DNA of 64,000 nucleotides from Nocardia aurea. GTDB lineage: Bacteria; Actinomycetota; Actinomycetes; Mycobacteriales; Mycobacteriaceae. Where the stretch lies: assembly GCF_003123685.1 (NCBI RefSeq), contig NZ_QCYJ01000103.1, forward strand, positions 806,001 to 870,000, given 5' to 3'. The notes beneath the pieces were generated by a model. The model did no database searches. It worked only from the letters and a program-made list of their open reading frames with translations, and had not been told where the DNA came from. Position 1 is the stretch's first letter, and the number at the start of each line of letters is the position of its first letter. The position numbers were made by a program, and so were the translations under genes. Of this stretch, positions 56,244 to 64,000 are shown piece by piece.

Positions 56244-57602
56244 GTGCAGCGACGAATTATGGGGATCGAGACCGAGTTCGGTGTGACATGCACCTTTCAC
56301 GGTCACCGTCGGCTGTCCCCCGACGAGGTAGCCCGGTACCTGTTCCGCCGGGTGGTGTCCTGGGGCCGTAGCTCTAACGTGTTCCTTCGCAACGGTGCTC
56401 GGCTGTACCTCGACGTCGGCTCGCATCCGGAGTACGCGACGGCGGAGTGCGACAACCTGCATCAGCTGGTCACCCACGATCGCGCGGGTGAACGGGTGCT
56501 GGAGGAATTGCTGATCGACGCCGAACAGCGATTGGCCGAGGAAGGTATCGGCGGCGATATCTACCTGTTCAAGAACAACACCGACTCCGCGGGAAACTCC
56601 TACGGCTGTCACGAGAATTTTCTCGTGGTGCGCGCGGGGGAGTTCTCCAGGATCTCGGATGTGCTCCTGCCGTTCCTGGTGACCCGCCAATTGATCTGCG
56701 GTGCGGGCAAAGTACTGCAGACTCCGAAAGCGGCCACTTTCTGTCTGTCGCAACGGGCCGAGCACATCTGGGAGGGCGTCTCCTCGGCGACCACCCGCTC
56801 GCGGCCGATCATCAACACCCGTGACGAGCCGCACGCGGACGCGGAGAAATACCGCCGCCTGCATGTGATCGTCGGTGATTCCAATATGGCCGAGCCGAGC
56901 ACCATGCTCAAGGTCGGCACGGCGGCACTGGTCCTGGAGATGATCGAGGCCGGGGTTTCCTTCCGCGATTTCGCCCTGGACAACCCGATCCGCGCCATCC
57001 GCGAGGTCAGCCACGATCTGACCGGCAGGCGGCCCGTTCGGCTGGCGGGCGGACGCCAGGCCAGCGCACTCGACATCCAGCGCGAGTACTACGCCCGCGC
57101 CGTCGAACACCTGCGCAACCGCGACCGGGATCCACAGATCGACCAGGTCGTCGACCTGTGGGGTCGCACCCTCGACGCGGTCGAGGCGCAGGATTTCGCC
57201 AAGGTCGACACCGAGATCGACTGGGTGATCAAGCGCAAGCTGTTCCAGCGTTACCAGGATCGCTACAGCATGGAACTGTCCGATCCCAAGATCGCCCAGC
57301 TGGATCTGGCCTACCACGACATCAAACGCGGTCGCGGTGTGTTCGATCTGTTGCAGCGCAAGGGTCTGGCCAAGCGGATCACCGAGGACGAGGCCGTCGA
57401 CGCCGCCGTGGACACCCCGCCGCAGACCACGCGCGCCAAGCTCCGCGGTGATTTCATCACCGCCGCGCAGGAGGCCGGCCGCGATTTCACCGTCGACTGG
57501 GTGCACCTGAAGTTGAACGATCAGGCGCAACGCACGGTGCTCTGCAAAGATCCGTTCCGGTCCGTCGACGAGCGCGTCGACCGGCTGATCGCCTCGATGT
57601 AG
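56244..57602 (+). CDS. pafA: PafA, Pup ligase
   Basis: A 452-residue protein using GTG 56244 (reads VQRRIMGIETEFGVTCTF); this gives exactly the mycobacterial length, while the longer ATG at 56184 adds a non-conserved leader. It shares the Dop fold: Glu9, ARLYLDVGSHPEY with Asp57, FKNNTDSAGNSYG and INTRDEPHADAEKYRRLHVI. It uses ATP to form an isopeptide bond between Pup-Glu and substrate Lys. Terminator follows. Confidence 0.97.
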   Translation: MQRRIMGIETEFGVTCTFHGHRRLSPDEVARYLFRRVVSWGRSSNVFLRNGARLYLDVGSHPEYATAECDNLHQLVTHDRAGERVLEELLIDAEQRLAEEGIGGDIYLFKNNTDSAGNSYGCHENFLVVRAGEFSRISDVLLPFLVTRQLICGAGKVLQTPKAATFCLSQRAEHIWEGVSSATTRSRPIINTRDEPHADAEKYRRLHVIVGDSNMAEPSTMLKVGTAALVLEMIEAGVSFRDFALDNPIRAIREVSHDLTGRRPVRLAGGRQASALDIQREYYARAVEHLRNRDRDPQIDQVVDLWGRTLDAVEAQDFAKVDTEIDWVIKRKLFQRYQDRYSMELSDPKIAQLDLAYHDIKRGRGVFDLLQRKGLAKRITEDEAVDAAVDTPPQTTRAKLRGDFITAAQEAGRDFTVDWVHLKLNDQAQRTVLCKDPFRSVDERVDRLIASM

Positions 57603-57619
57603 GAGACCGAGAAATTCAC

Positions 57620-57664
57620 ACCGCCCGCCGCACCCTTCCACGAGAGGGGCGCGGCGGGCGGTTT
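57620..57664 (+). terminator. Terminator of pafA
   Basis: ACCGCCCGCCGC (57620-57631) and GCGGCGGGCGGT (57651-57662) are exact complements, 19-base loop, then TT. Confidence 0.85.
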
Positions 57665-57693
57665 CTCGTGTCCGCGCTGGCTAGCGTGGAAAT

Positions 57694-58071
57694 ATGACCG
57701 ATGACGAACTCCTGAACGAACTGCTCGAGGTCGAGCGTCGTGGCTGGGACGCGCTGTGTTCGAGCACCGGCGCCGAGTTCTACGGCGCGATCATGACCGA
57801 GGACGCGGTGATGGTGCTGGCCAACGGCATGATCATGAACCGCGACACGGTGGTCTCGTCGCTTCGCGACGCGCCGCCGTGGCGCGATTACGAGATCGAG
57901 GATCCGCGCGTGGTCGGTGTCGGCGCGGACGGCAGGGTCCTGGTCTACATCGGTGTCGCCTACCGCGACGGCGACGAACCCGCGTTCCGCGGTGTGATGT
58001 CGACGACCTATGTCCGGCACGAGGGACGATGGCGGCTCGCCTGTTATCAACAGACCGTCATTCGGAGCTGA
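57694..58071 (+). CDS. SnoaL/NTF2-like domain protein (DUF4440-type)
   Basis: A 125-residue protein, ELLNELLEVERRGWDALCSS then AEFYGAIMTEDAVMVLANGM and YVRHEGRWRLACYQQTV, matching the cone-shaped NTF2-like fold. Members include enzymes and binding proteins; no catalytic His/Asp set is clear. It converges with the next gene with a 14-base 3' overlap. Separates pafA from pafB, which are adjacent in mycobacteria. Confidence 0.8.
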   Translation: MTDDELLNELLEVERRGWDALCSSTGAEFYGAIMTEDAVMVLANGMIMNRDTVVSSLRDAPPWRDYEIEDPRVVGVGADGRVLVYIGVAYRDGDEPAFRGVMSTTYVRHEGRWRLACYQQTVIRS

Positions 58072-58816
58072 GCGACCGGTCGGTGTCCACGGCGTAGCGC
58101 AGCAGCACCCGCCCGTGCGGACGCTGCTCGGCGCCGATGCAGCGCAGCCGGGTGGGCTGGGCGGTCCGATCCAGGTCGGTGGCGGTGAACATCGCCGCCG
58201 TCCTGGTGCCGCCGACGGCGATCGGTACCACCTCGGTCTCGATCTCATCGATCAACCCCGCCCGCAACAGCGCACCGCCGAGCCGCGCACCACCGGTCGC
58301 GACCACGGTCTCCACCGCGAAACGCGCGCGTAGCACCTTCAACGCGGCCGTGAGATCCACGTGACGGCGTCCGCACACCAGGTAGGGGACGCCCTCGCGA
58401 CGCAGGTAGGCGAGGTAACTCGGCGGTGTGGCGGTCGCCACCAGGACGAGCAGATGCCAGCCCGCCATCTCGGTGCCGGGGAAGTCCCGTTGAGTCCAGC
58501 GCACCCGGCCGCGACTGTCCGGCACCACGAACCAGCCCGCGGTGGCGCGGGCGACGACCTCGTCGGGTAGGTGGTCGCGCGCGAGGGCCGAGACGGGGCG
58601 ATCGGTGGCGGGCAGGATCCGGGGCCGCTGATCGTCGGTGACCAGCGATCCGCTGCCCTCGAGCAGTACTTGCGGACGATGCCTGCGCATGAGGTCGCGA
58701 TAACCTTCCGCACCGCTGGGCCAGCGCTCGTCGCGCATCAGGAGTGTGCGAGGTGATACCGCCAGCCGCCCGTCCACCGAAATCGTGTTGTGCGTGATCA
58801 CCCGGGGCCGTCGCAT
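58058..58816 (-). CDS. RibD C-terminal-domain (dihydrofolate reductase-like) protein
   Basis: A 252-residue protein: MRRPRVITHNTISVDGRLAV (typical N-terminus of the family), VLLEGSGSLVTDD, TATPPSYLAYLRREGVPYLV, AVETVVATGGARLGGALLRA and LIDEIETEVVPIAVGG. The fold reduces pteridine or pyrimidine substrates with NADPH. Not part of a riboflavin operon here, so substrate is unknown. Confidence 0.88.
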   Translation of the reverse strand: MRRPRVITHNTISVDGRLAVSPRTLLMRDERWPSGAEGYRDLMRRHRPQVLLEGSGSLVTDDQRPRILPATDRPVSALARDHLPDEVVARATAGWFVVPDSRGRVRWTQRDFPGTEMAGWHLLVLVATATPPSYLAYLRREGVPYLVCGRRHVDLTAALKVLRARFAVETVVATGGARLGGALLRAGLIDEIETEVVPIAVGGTRTAAMFTATDLDRTAQPTRLRCIGAEQRPHGRVLLRYAVDTDRSLSSE

Positions 58817-58928
58817 CGTGCCTCCCTCTCAACGGTCGGATACCCGGTGCCCCCTCGGCGAACCCGCGACCCCGCCTACCCCCGTTGCACAGGCGACGGA
58901 ACCACCCCCGTTCGCGGCCGGGAGCGGT

Positions 58929-59225
58929 CTACTCCCCGGCCAGGTAGCGCTCCACGGTGTCGACCTTCGAGGTCATCGCGTCACTGACGCCGGGCCTGAT
59001 GTCGGCCTTGAGCACCAGGCTGCATCGCGGCGCTGCCGCCAGCACGGCATCGGAGGCCGCCTTCACCACCGCCATCACCTCGTCCCATTCGCCTTCGAGG
59101 GTGGTGAACATCGCGTCGGTGCGATTGGGCAGGCCGCTCGCCCTGACCACCCGCACCGCCTCGGCCACCGCGCGTCCGACGTCGACTCCGGCGCCGAGGG
59201 GTGTCACGGAAAAGGCGACGATCAT
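58929..59225 (-). CDS. Thiamine-binding (MTH1187/UPF0045-type) protein
   Basis: A 98-residue protein, MIVAFSVTPLGAGVDVGRAV then TDAMFTTLEGEWDEVMAVVK and APRCSLVLKADIRPG, characteristic of the MTH1187 family whose tetramers bind thiamine. GAGGAGC precedes the ATG. Divergent from pafB with a 93-base gap. Confidence 0.88.
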   Translation of the reverse strand: MIVAFSVTPLGAGVDVGRAVAEAVRVVRASGLPNRTDAMFTTLEGEWDEVMAVVKAASDAVLAAAPRCSLVLKADIRPGVSDAMTSKVDTVERYLAGE

Positions 59226-59305
59226 GGGCTGCTCCTCGATGTCGGGGGGATTCGGCCGCGCGTAGCGAATCGCGCGCCGCCGCGCACGGACCGCGGAGCG
59301 CAGAT

Positions 59306-59311
59306 TACCCT
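59306..59311 (+). promoter_or_regulatory. Putative -10 for leaderless pafB
   Basis: TACCCT ends seven bases before GTG 59319, and no ribosome site is visible, together suggesting leaderless transcription of pafB-pafC. The upstream hexamer is unclear. Confidence 0.35.
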
Positions 59312-59318
59312 CTATCGA

Positions 59319-60314
59319 GTGGCGATATCCAAGGTCGAGCGGCTGATGAATCTGGTCATCGCGCTGCTGTCGACCCGGCAGTTCTTGACCGCAGAGCGGA
59401 TCCGGGACAGCGTCGCGGGGTACGAGGAGTCCGCGAGCGACGAGGCCTTCAGCCGGATGTTCGAACGGGACAAGAACGAGCTACGCGACCTGGGCATTCC
59501 GCTGGAAGTCGGTCAGGTGAGCCGGTACTCGACGGTGGAGGGCTACCGGATCAACCGGGACGCCTACGAACTGCCGGATATCGGGCTGTCCGACGAGGAG
59601 GCGGCGGCGGTCGCCGTCGCGGTCCAGATGTGGGAATCCCCCGAACTGGCGGCCGCGGCCGAGGGCGCGCTGCTCAAGTTGCGTGCCGCGGGCGTGCACG
59701 TCGAAACCGACGCGGCGGTGGCCTCGGTGCCCGCCGTCCCGGCGCGGACCCGCGGTTCGGAACCGGTACTCGGCAAACTCCTGGCGGCCATCGACGAAGG
59801 CCGGGCGGTGCGCTTCGAACATCGCGGCGCCGTCAACGCGCCGTACCTGATGCGCGATGTGGAGCCGTGGGGTGTGGTGACCCACCACGGGCGCTGGTAT
59901 CTGGTCGGGCACGATCGCGACCGCGACGCCGTGCGCAGTTTCCGGCTCTCGCGCATCGGCGACGACATCACCGCCTACGGTCCGGTCAACACGGTGCACA
60001 AACCCGAAGGTCTCGATCTGCGGTCCATCGTCGACCGTGTCACCAGCGGCGCTCCGGTGAGCGGGGCGGCGACGGTCTGGGTGGCCGAGGGACGCGGACG
60101 CGAGATCCGCAGACTGGGCCGGGTCATCGGTGAACGCAGTGTCGCGGGCAGGGCGGGGGTCGAGGTCGAGATCCCGATCCGGTCCCGTGACTGGCTGGCG
60201 CGACTGATCACCGGTCTCGGACCGGACGCTCTCGTCATCGCGCCCGAGGAATTGCGTTCCGATGTCGTGGCCAGGCTGCGGTCGGTGCTCGAACGCACGG
60301 AGGTGGTGTTGTGA
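59319..60314 (+). CDS. pafB: PafB, WYL-domain transcription regulator
   Basis: A 331-residue protein; GTG 59319 gives the family start VAISKVERLMNLVIALLSTR. N-terminal winged helix-turn-helix (about 1-70, RMFERDKNELRDLGIPLEVG), WYL domain (about 145-225, FEHRGAVNAPYLMRDVEPWG, GRWYLVGHDRDR, FRLSRIGDD) and C-terminal WCX extension. With PafC it forms a complex activating LexA/RecA-independent DNA-damage genes in mycobacteria. Overlaps pafC by four bases (GTGA). Confidence 0.95.
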   Translation: MAISKVERLMNLVIALLSTRQFLTAERIRDSVAGYEESASDEAFSRMFERDKNELRDLGIPLEVGQVSRYSTVEGYRINRDAYELPDIGLSDEEAAAVAVAVQMWESPELAAAAEGALLKLRAAGVHVETDAAVASVPAVPARTRGSEPVLGKLLAAIDEGRAVRFEHRGAVNAPYLMRDVEPWGVVTHHGRWYLVGHDRDRDAVRSFRLSRIGDDITAYGPVNTVHKPEGLDLRSIVDRVTSGAPVSGAATVWVAEGRGREIRRLGRVIGERSVAGRAGVEVEIPIRSRDWLARLITGLGPDALVIAPEELRSDVVARLRSVLERTEVVL

Positions 60315-61291
60315 GCAACACCCGCCTGTCCGTGCGACTGTCGCGGCTGCTCAACATGATCCCGTACTTCATCGCCAATCCGGGGATCAGCGCCGCCGAG
60401 GCCGCCGCCGATCTCGGCGTGACCACCAAACAGCTCATGAGCGATCTCAATCAGCTGTGGATGTGCGGGCTGCCCGGTTACGGTCCCGGCGACCTGATCG
60501 ACCTGTCGTTCTCCGAGGAGAGCATCGAGGTCACCTTCTCCGCCGGGATCGACCGGCCGCTGCGGCTGACCTCCACCGAGGCGACGGCCCTGCTCGTCGC
60601 GCTGCGCTCGATCGTGGAGATGCCGGGCATGGTCGATCCCACCGCGGCCCACGCGGCCATCGCCAAGATCGAATCGGCGATCGTCGGCGGTGGCGCGCAG
60701 ATCTGCGAGCCGCACGATTCCCGGATGCCGCCCGCGGAGGCCCCCGCGGTGGCGACGGTGCGTTCCGCGCTGGCACGCCAGCGGGCGCTGCGCCTGGTCT
60801 ACTACTCGGCGAGCCGGGATGTGGTCTCCGAGCGGATCGTCGATCCGATCCGGATCGTGCTGGTCGACAACAACAGCTATCTACAGGCGTGGTGCAGGCA
60901 GGCCGAGGGGGTCCGGCTTTTCCGGTTCGACCGGATCGAGGCGGCGACCGAACTCGACGAACCCGCGCGTCCGCCCAGTCACGCCACCGAGGCCGCGGCG
61001 GCGCTGGACCTGTTCCAGGACGATCCGGCGGTTCCGCTGGCGCGACTGCGAATCCACCCCGATTACGGGTGGGTGCTCGATCAGTACCCGATGAATCGGC
61101 TGGCGGTGAATTCCGACGGCAGCCTCGACGTCACCATGCGTTTCGCCACCCTGGACTGGATGGCGCGGCTGCTGCTCGGCTTCGGCGCGGGAGTGACCGT
61201 GCTCGGGCCGCCCGAACTAGTCGCCGCGGTGCGGGAACGTTCCGATGCCGCGCTGGCGGTCTACGCGGAGGCAGGGTTCGAGATCCGATGA
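60311..61291 (+). CDS. pafC: PafC, WYL-domain transcription regulator
   Basis: A 326-residue protein: LSRLLNMIPYFIANPGISAA (helix-turn-helix), GVTTKQLMSDLNQLWMCGLP, WYL domain with ALRLVYYSASRDVVSERIVD and LQAWCRQAEGVRLFRFDRI, and C-terminal WCX. It partners PafB. GTG start overlapping pafB; its stop overlaps the next ATG (ATGA), so the reductase-like gene is probably co-transcribed. Confidence 0.95.
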   Translation: MSNTRLSVRLSRLLNMIPYFIANPGISAAEAAADLGVTTKQLMSDLNQLWMCGLPGYGPGDLIDLSFSEESIEVTFSAGIDRPLRLTSTEATALLVALRSIVEMPGMVDPTAAHAAIAKIESAIVGGGAQICEPHDSRMPPAEAPAVATVRSALARQRALRLVYYSASRDVVSERIVDPIRIVLVDNNSYLQAWCRQAEGVRLFRFDRIEAATELDEPARPPSHATEAAAALDLFQDDPAVPLARLRIHPDYGWVLDQYPMNRLAVNSDGSLDVTMRFATLDWMARLLLGFGAGVTVLGPPELVAAVRERSDAALAVYAEAGFEIR

Positions 61292-62331
61292 ATGTCGTGG
61301 TGCTCGGGGCGGGCAGCATCGGGATCTACGTCGGCGGGAAACTGGCCGCGGCCGGGGCGAAGGTGACCTTCGTCGGCAGACCGAGAATGCTCGACGAGAT
61401 CACCGCGTCCGGGCTGCGTCTCACCGACCTCGACGGCGGCGAGGTCACCGTCGAACCCGCGGAGTTCGGGGTGTCGACCACCCCCGAGGACGCCGGATCG
61501 GCCGATCTGGTGCTGGTCACGGTCAAATCGGCGGCCACGGCGAGCGCGGTACGCGAGCTGGCGGGCGTCCTGCGGCCGGGCACCCTGGTGCTCAGTCTGC
61601 AGAACGGTATCGGCAACGACACCGTGATCAGGGAGATCCTGCCCACCTGCGTCGTGCTGGCGGGCATGGTGATGTTCAATGTCGTGCATCACCCCGGCGG
61701 CCGGTTCCACCGAGGAACCGAGGGCGGGATCGCGGCGCAGGACGATCCGGCGCTGGCGGCGGCCGCCGCGGTCTTCGATCGCGCGGGACTCGGGTTGCGT
61801 CGCTATCGGGATCTGCTCCCGGTGCAGTGGGCCAAACTGCTGCTGAACCTCAACAACCCCATCAACGCGCTGTCCGGGCGACCGTTGCGCGAGGAACTCG
61901 CCGACCGCAACTACCGCCGCTGCCTGGCGCTGACCCAGTCCGAGGCGCTCGCCGCGATGAACAGAGCGCGAATTCATCCGGCGCGCCTGACGCCGCTGCC
62001 GCCACGAGTGATGACGCGCCTGCTGACCGTGCCCGACGCCGTCTTCGGCCGGGTCGCGGGCCGCGTGCTCGCCATCGATCCGATGGCGCGTTCCTCGATG
62101 GCCGACGACCTCGCACTCGGGCGCAAGACCGAAATCTCTTGGCTCTGTGGCGAAATCGTCGGACTCGGCGAGATGGTCGGTCTGCCGACACCGGTCAATC
62201 AACGGCTCATCGAACTGATCGTCGCGGCCGAACAGGGCGATCGCCGCACCTGGACGGGGGCCGAACTGCTGGAGCAACTGCTGGCCGCCGCCGACAGCGT
62301 GCGGGGCGAACCTCGGGCGAACAGGGACTGA
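61288..62331 (+). CDS. 2-dehydropantoate 2-reductase family protein
   Basis: A 347-residue NADPH-dependent enzyme: Rossmann motif GAGSIGIYVGGKLA (7-20), LVTVKSAAT, LSLQNGIGND and the catalytic-domain block QWAKLLLNLNNPINAL containing the family Lys and Asn. Ketopantoate reductase acts in coenzyme A synthesis, but the family includes other 2-oxoacid reductases. Its insertion between pafC and tatA differs from the mycobacterial order I recall. Confidence 0.85.
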   Translation: MNVVVLGAGSIGIYVGGKLAAAGAKVTFVGRPRMLDEITASGLRLTDLDGGEVTVEPAEFGVSTTPEDAGSADLVLVTVKSAATASAVRELAGVLRPGTLVLSLQNGIGNDTVIREILPTCVVLAGMVMFNVVHHPGGRFHRGTEGGIAAQDDPALAAAAAVFDRAGLGLRRYRDLLPVQWAKLLLNLNNPINALSGRPLREELADRNYRRCLALTQSEALAAMNRARIHPARLTPLPPRVMTRLLTVPDAVFGRVAGRVLAIDPMARSSMADDLALGRKTEISWLCGEIVGLGEMVGLPTPVNQRLIELIVAAEQGDRRTWTGAELLEQLLAAADSVRGEPRANRD

Positions 62332-62394
62332 CCCGCCCGTCGCGTCCCCCGTGGTCCGGTAGCATCGGCACTACCACTTTTTTGGGAGGTACAG

Positions 62395-62649
62395 ATGTCA
62401 GGCACGTTCAGCTGGACGCACCTGCTGATCATCGCGTTGCTGTTCGTGGTGCTCTTCGGCGCCAAGCGGCTGCCGGATGCGGCTCGCGGCCTCGGCCGGT
62501 CTCTGCGCATCTTCAAGAGCGAAGTCAGCCAGATGCAGAAGGAGGAGACTCCTTCGACCGCGCCGACTCCGCCACCCGCGCAGCCGCTGCCGCCGGGGCA
62601 GTCCGCGGCCGAGCCGGTGCCACCGCAGCCGCAGCAGAAGTCGGCCTGA
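62395..62649 (+). CDS. tatA: TatA, twin-arginine translocase pore subunit
   Basis: An 84-residue protein: short exterior end, one membrane helix (HLLIIALLFVVLFGAKRLPD, with FGAKRLPD hinge) and amphipathic helix (ARGLGRSLRIFKSEVSQM), then a Pro-rich tail (TPPPAQPLPPGQSAAEPVPP). It polymerises to move folded proteins across the membrane. GGGAGG lies upstream of ATG. Confidence 0.95.
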   Translation: MSGTFSWTHLLIIALLFVVLFGAKRLPDAARGLGRSLRIFKSEVSQMQKEETPSTAPTPPPAQPLPPGQSAAEPVPPQPQQKSA

Positions 62650-62662
62650 GCGGTCCGTTCCC

Positions 62663-62689
62663 ATCGGGGTGAGTCCGGCTCACCCCGAT
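62663..62689 (+). terminator. 11-bp hairpin between tatA and tatC
   Basis: ATCGGGGTGAG (62663-62673) pairs exactly with CTCACCCCGAT (62679-62689), five-base loop, no T-run. It may partly terminate so that tatA is made in excess over tatC. Confidence 0.55.
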
Positions 62690-62766
62690 CAGTGCTGTTC
62701 GGCGGACCGTGACATGGTTCGCGGCACCCGACTCAGCGGCTCTCGACTCAGGGACACATCAGACCT

Positions 62767-63714
62767 ATGCGAATCCCATTCGATCCTCGGCGCAGCAAGC
62801 GCAGGACGAATCCCGACGGCACCATGTCGTTGGTCGAGCACCTGCAGGAACTGCGCGGCAGGCTGCTGAAATCGCTGGCCGCGATTCTGCTGACCACCGT
62901 GATCGGCTTCCTCTGGTACACGCATTCGTTCTTCGGTCTGGAAAGCCTCGGCGACCTGCTGACCGGTCCCTACTGTTCGCTGCCACCCGAGGCGCGTGCC
63001 ACGTTGACCTCGGACGGGGCGTGCCGCCTGCTCGCGACCGCGCCGTTCGAACAGTTCATGCTGCGACTCAAGGTCGGGTTCACCGCGGGTGTGGTGCTGG
63101 CCGCGCCGGTCTGGCTGTATCAGCTGTGGGCGTTCATCACCCCGGGCCTGTACGCGAAGGAACGGCGCTACGCCGTCGGCTTCGTCGTCTCGGGTTCGGT
63201 GCTGTTCGGCGCGGGCGCGGTGCTCGCCTACTTCATCGTGGCCCACGCCCTGCAATTCCTGCTGACCATCGGCGACAACGTCCAGATCACCGCGCTGAGC
63301 GGTTCGCAATACTTCTCGATGATCATCCAGTTGCTGATCATCTTCGGCGTCAGTTTCGAAACCCCGCTGATCATCATCGGCCTGAACCTCACCGGCGTAC
63401 TGACCTACGTGCGGCTCAAGGCCTGGCGACGCGGAATCATCTTCGGACTCTTCGTCTTCGCCGCGATCGTCACCCCGCAGGACCCGTTCTCGATGCTGGC
63501 CCTGGCCTGCGCGCTGACCGTACTGTTCGAGGTCGCCGTACAATTCGCCCGGATCAACGACAAGCGGCGCGCGCGCAAGGACGCCGAAGCGGCCCTGCGC
63601 GACGAGGAAGCCTCGGTGCTCGCGGGTCCCGAACCGATCAGGCCCGCCGAGTCGATGTCCGGATCCGCTGACGCGTCGGCGCGTTCGGTCTCGGACTACT
63701 CCGACACCCTTTAA
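62767..63714 (+). CDS. tatC: TatC, twin-arginine translocase receptor
   Basis: A 315-residue protein. The conserved N-terminus MSLVEHLQELRGRLLKSLAA is followed by six membrane segments, the FxxFxxP-type region in PEPIRP-like tail excluded. Diagnostic blocks: APVWLYQLWAFITPGLYAKE, FGVSFETPLIIIGLNLTGVL and RRGIIFGLFVFAAIVTPQDP. It binds twin-arginine signal peptides. The 65-residue cytoplasmic tail is charged and Ser-rich. Confidence 0.96.
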   Translation: MRIPFDPRRSKRRTNPDGTMSLVEHLQELRGRLLKSLAAILLTTVIGFLWYTHSFFGLESLGDLLTGPYCSLPPEARATLTSDGACRLLATAPFEQFMLRLKVGFTAGVVLAAPVWLYQLWAFITPGLYAKERRYAVGFVVSGSVLFGAGAVLAYFIVAHALQFLLTIGDNVQITALSGSQYFSMIIQLLIIFGVSFETPLIIIGLNLTGVLTYVRLKAWRRGIIFGLFVFAAIVTPQDPFSMLALACALTVLFEVAVQFARINDKRRARKDAEAALRDEEASVLAGPEPIRPAESMSGSADASARSVSDYSDTL

Positions 63715-63896
63715 CACCCTCCGACGCCGCCCGCTCCGGATCGCCCGCGTGCGCGACACCCGCGACGATCACCTCTCGTACGTGAACCGAATCACCGCGT
63801 CGTCCAAGTGATTCCGAACACCGTGACCCCGAATCGGCCCGAAGTCGTTTGGACCGCCCGTGTTCGGCTATTGCTGGAGCGAACGAGGAGGATCAC

Positions 63897-64000
63897 ATGC
63901 CCATCAAATACCGCCAGCGCAAATCCTACGGGCCGCTGAAGCTCAACTTCACCCAGTCGGGTCTGTCCTCATGGAGCATCAAGATCGGTCGCTGGTCCTG
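63897..64000 (+). CDS. DUF4236-like protein, N-terminal part (cut by window end)
   Basis: ATG 63897 after GAGGAGG begins MPIKYRQRKSYGPLKLNFTQ, then SGLSSWSIKIGRWS before the window ends. The spacing of basic residues, Gly-Pro-Leu and Ser-Gly resembles DUF4236 (FRKS...GPxRxNxSxSGxGxSxGxxG). Function unknown. The preceding 182 bases (63715-63896) contain no other gene. Confidence 0.7.
   Translation, partial: MPIKYRQRKSYGPLKLNFTQSGLSSWSIKIGRWS

Overview
The window is high-GC actinobacterial DNA, most likely from Nocardia or a close mycolate-containing relative. The main evidence is the complete Pup-proteasome cluster (dop, pup, prcB, prcA, pafA, pafB, pafC, then tatA and tatC), whose PafA, Pup and PrcB closely resemble the mycobacterial proteins. 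Two parts are present: a long siphovirus prophage (position 1 to about 45.93 kb, left end outside the window) and host chromosome (about 45.95 kb to the end).

Prophage, left to right. 0-3.9 kb: early genes, with a metallophosphoesterase C-terminus, a T4 Rnl1-type RNA ligase, a MazG-like NTP pyrophosphatase and small unknowns, most overlapping by 1-4 bases. 3.9-5.05 kb: a noncoding, structure-rich stretch with one good tRNA-Met(CAT), a tRNA-like element with a miniature anticodon arm, a second degenerate tRNA-like fold and two long inverted repeats. 5.05-8.6 kb: small genes, a secreted GHSLG esterase (possibly LysB-like), a glutaredoxin-like protein and membrane proteins. 8.5-8.8 kb: a reverse-strand helix-turn-helix gene under a palindromic operator. 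8.97-31.7 kb: terminase, portal, MuF-like protein, scaffold, coat, connectors, tail tube, tail chaperones with a G GGA AAC -1 slippery site, a 1701-residue tape measure carrying two wall-hydrolase domains, baseplate/tail proteins, an inverted HNH homing endonuclease, an amidase endolysin and two membrane proteins that look like lysogenic cargo. 31.7-33.2 kb: a reverse-strand antirepressor module with paired operators. 33.3-39.3 kb: holin candidates and tail-fibre genes, ending in a strong terminator. 39.4-40.2 kb: noncoding DNA with helically phased DnaA-box-like sites. 40.2-42.9 kb: early or regulatory small genes and an HNH protein. 43.1-45.9 kb: lysogeny module (XRE/DUF5753 regulator, DUF397 partner, excisionase, tyrosine integrase). 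The structural set looks complete, so the prophage may be functional. No replication polymerase or helicase is seen in the window.

Host part. It begins at an AIM24-family gene directly beyond the integrase. Then come a NUDIX hydrolase, a truncated haemoglobin, a YidC/Oxa1 insertase, an AraC regulator, a second NUDIX protein and a lysozyme-like protein. Next is the protein-tagging system: Dop deamidates Pup, PafA ligates it to targets, PrcBA degrades them, and the linked PafB/PafC are WYL-type DNA-damage regulators. The 600-base dop-pup gap holds two oppositely oriented copies of a palindromic element. The tail of the window has a ketopantoate-reductase-family gene, tatA, tatC and the start of a DUF4236-like gene.
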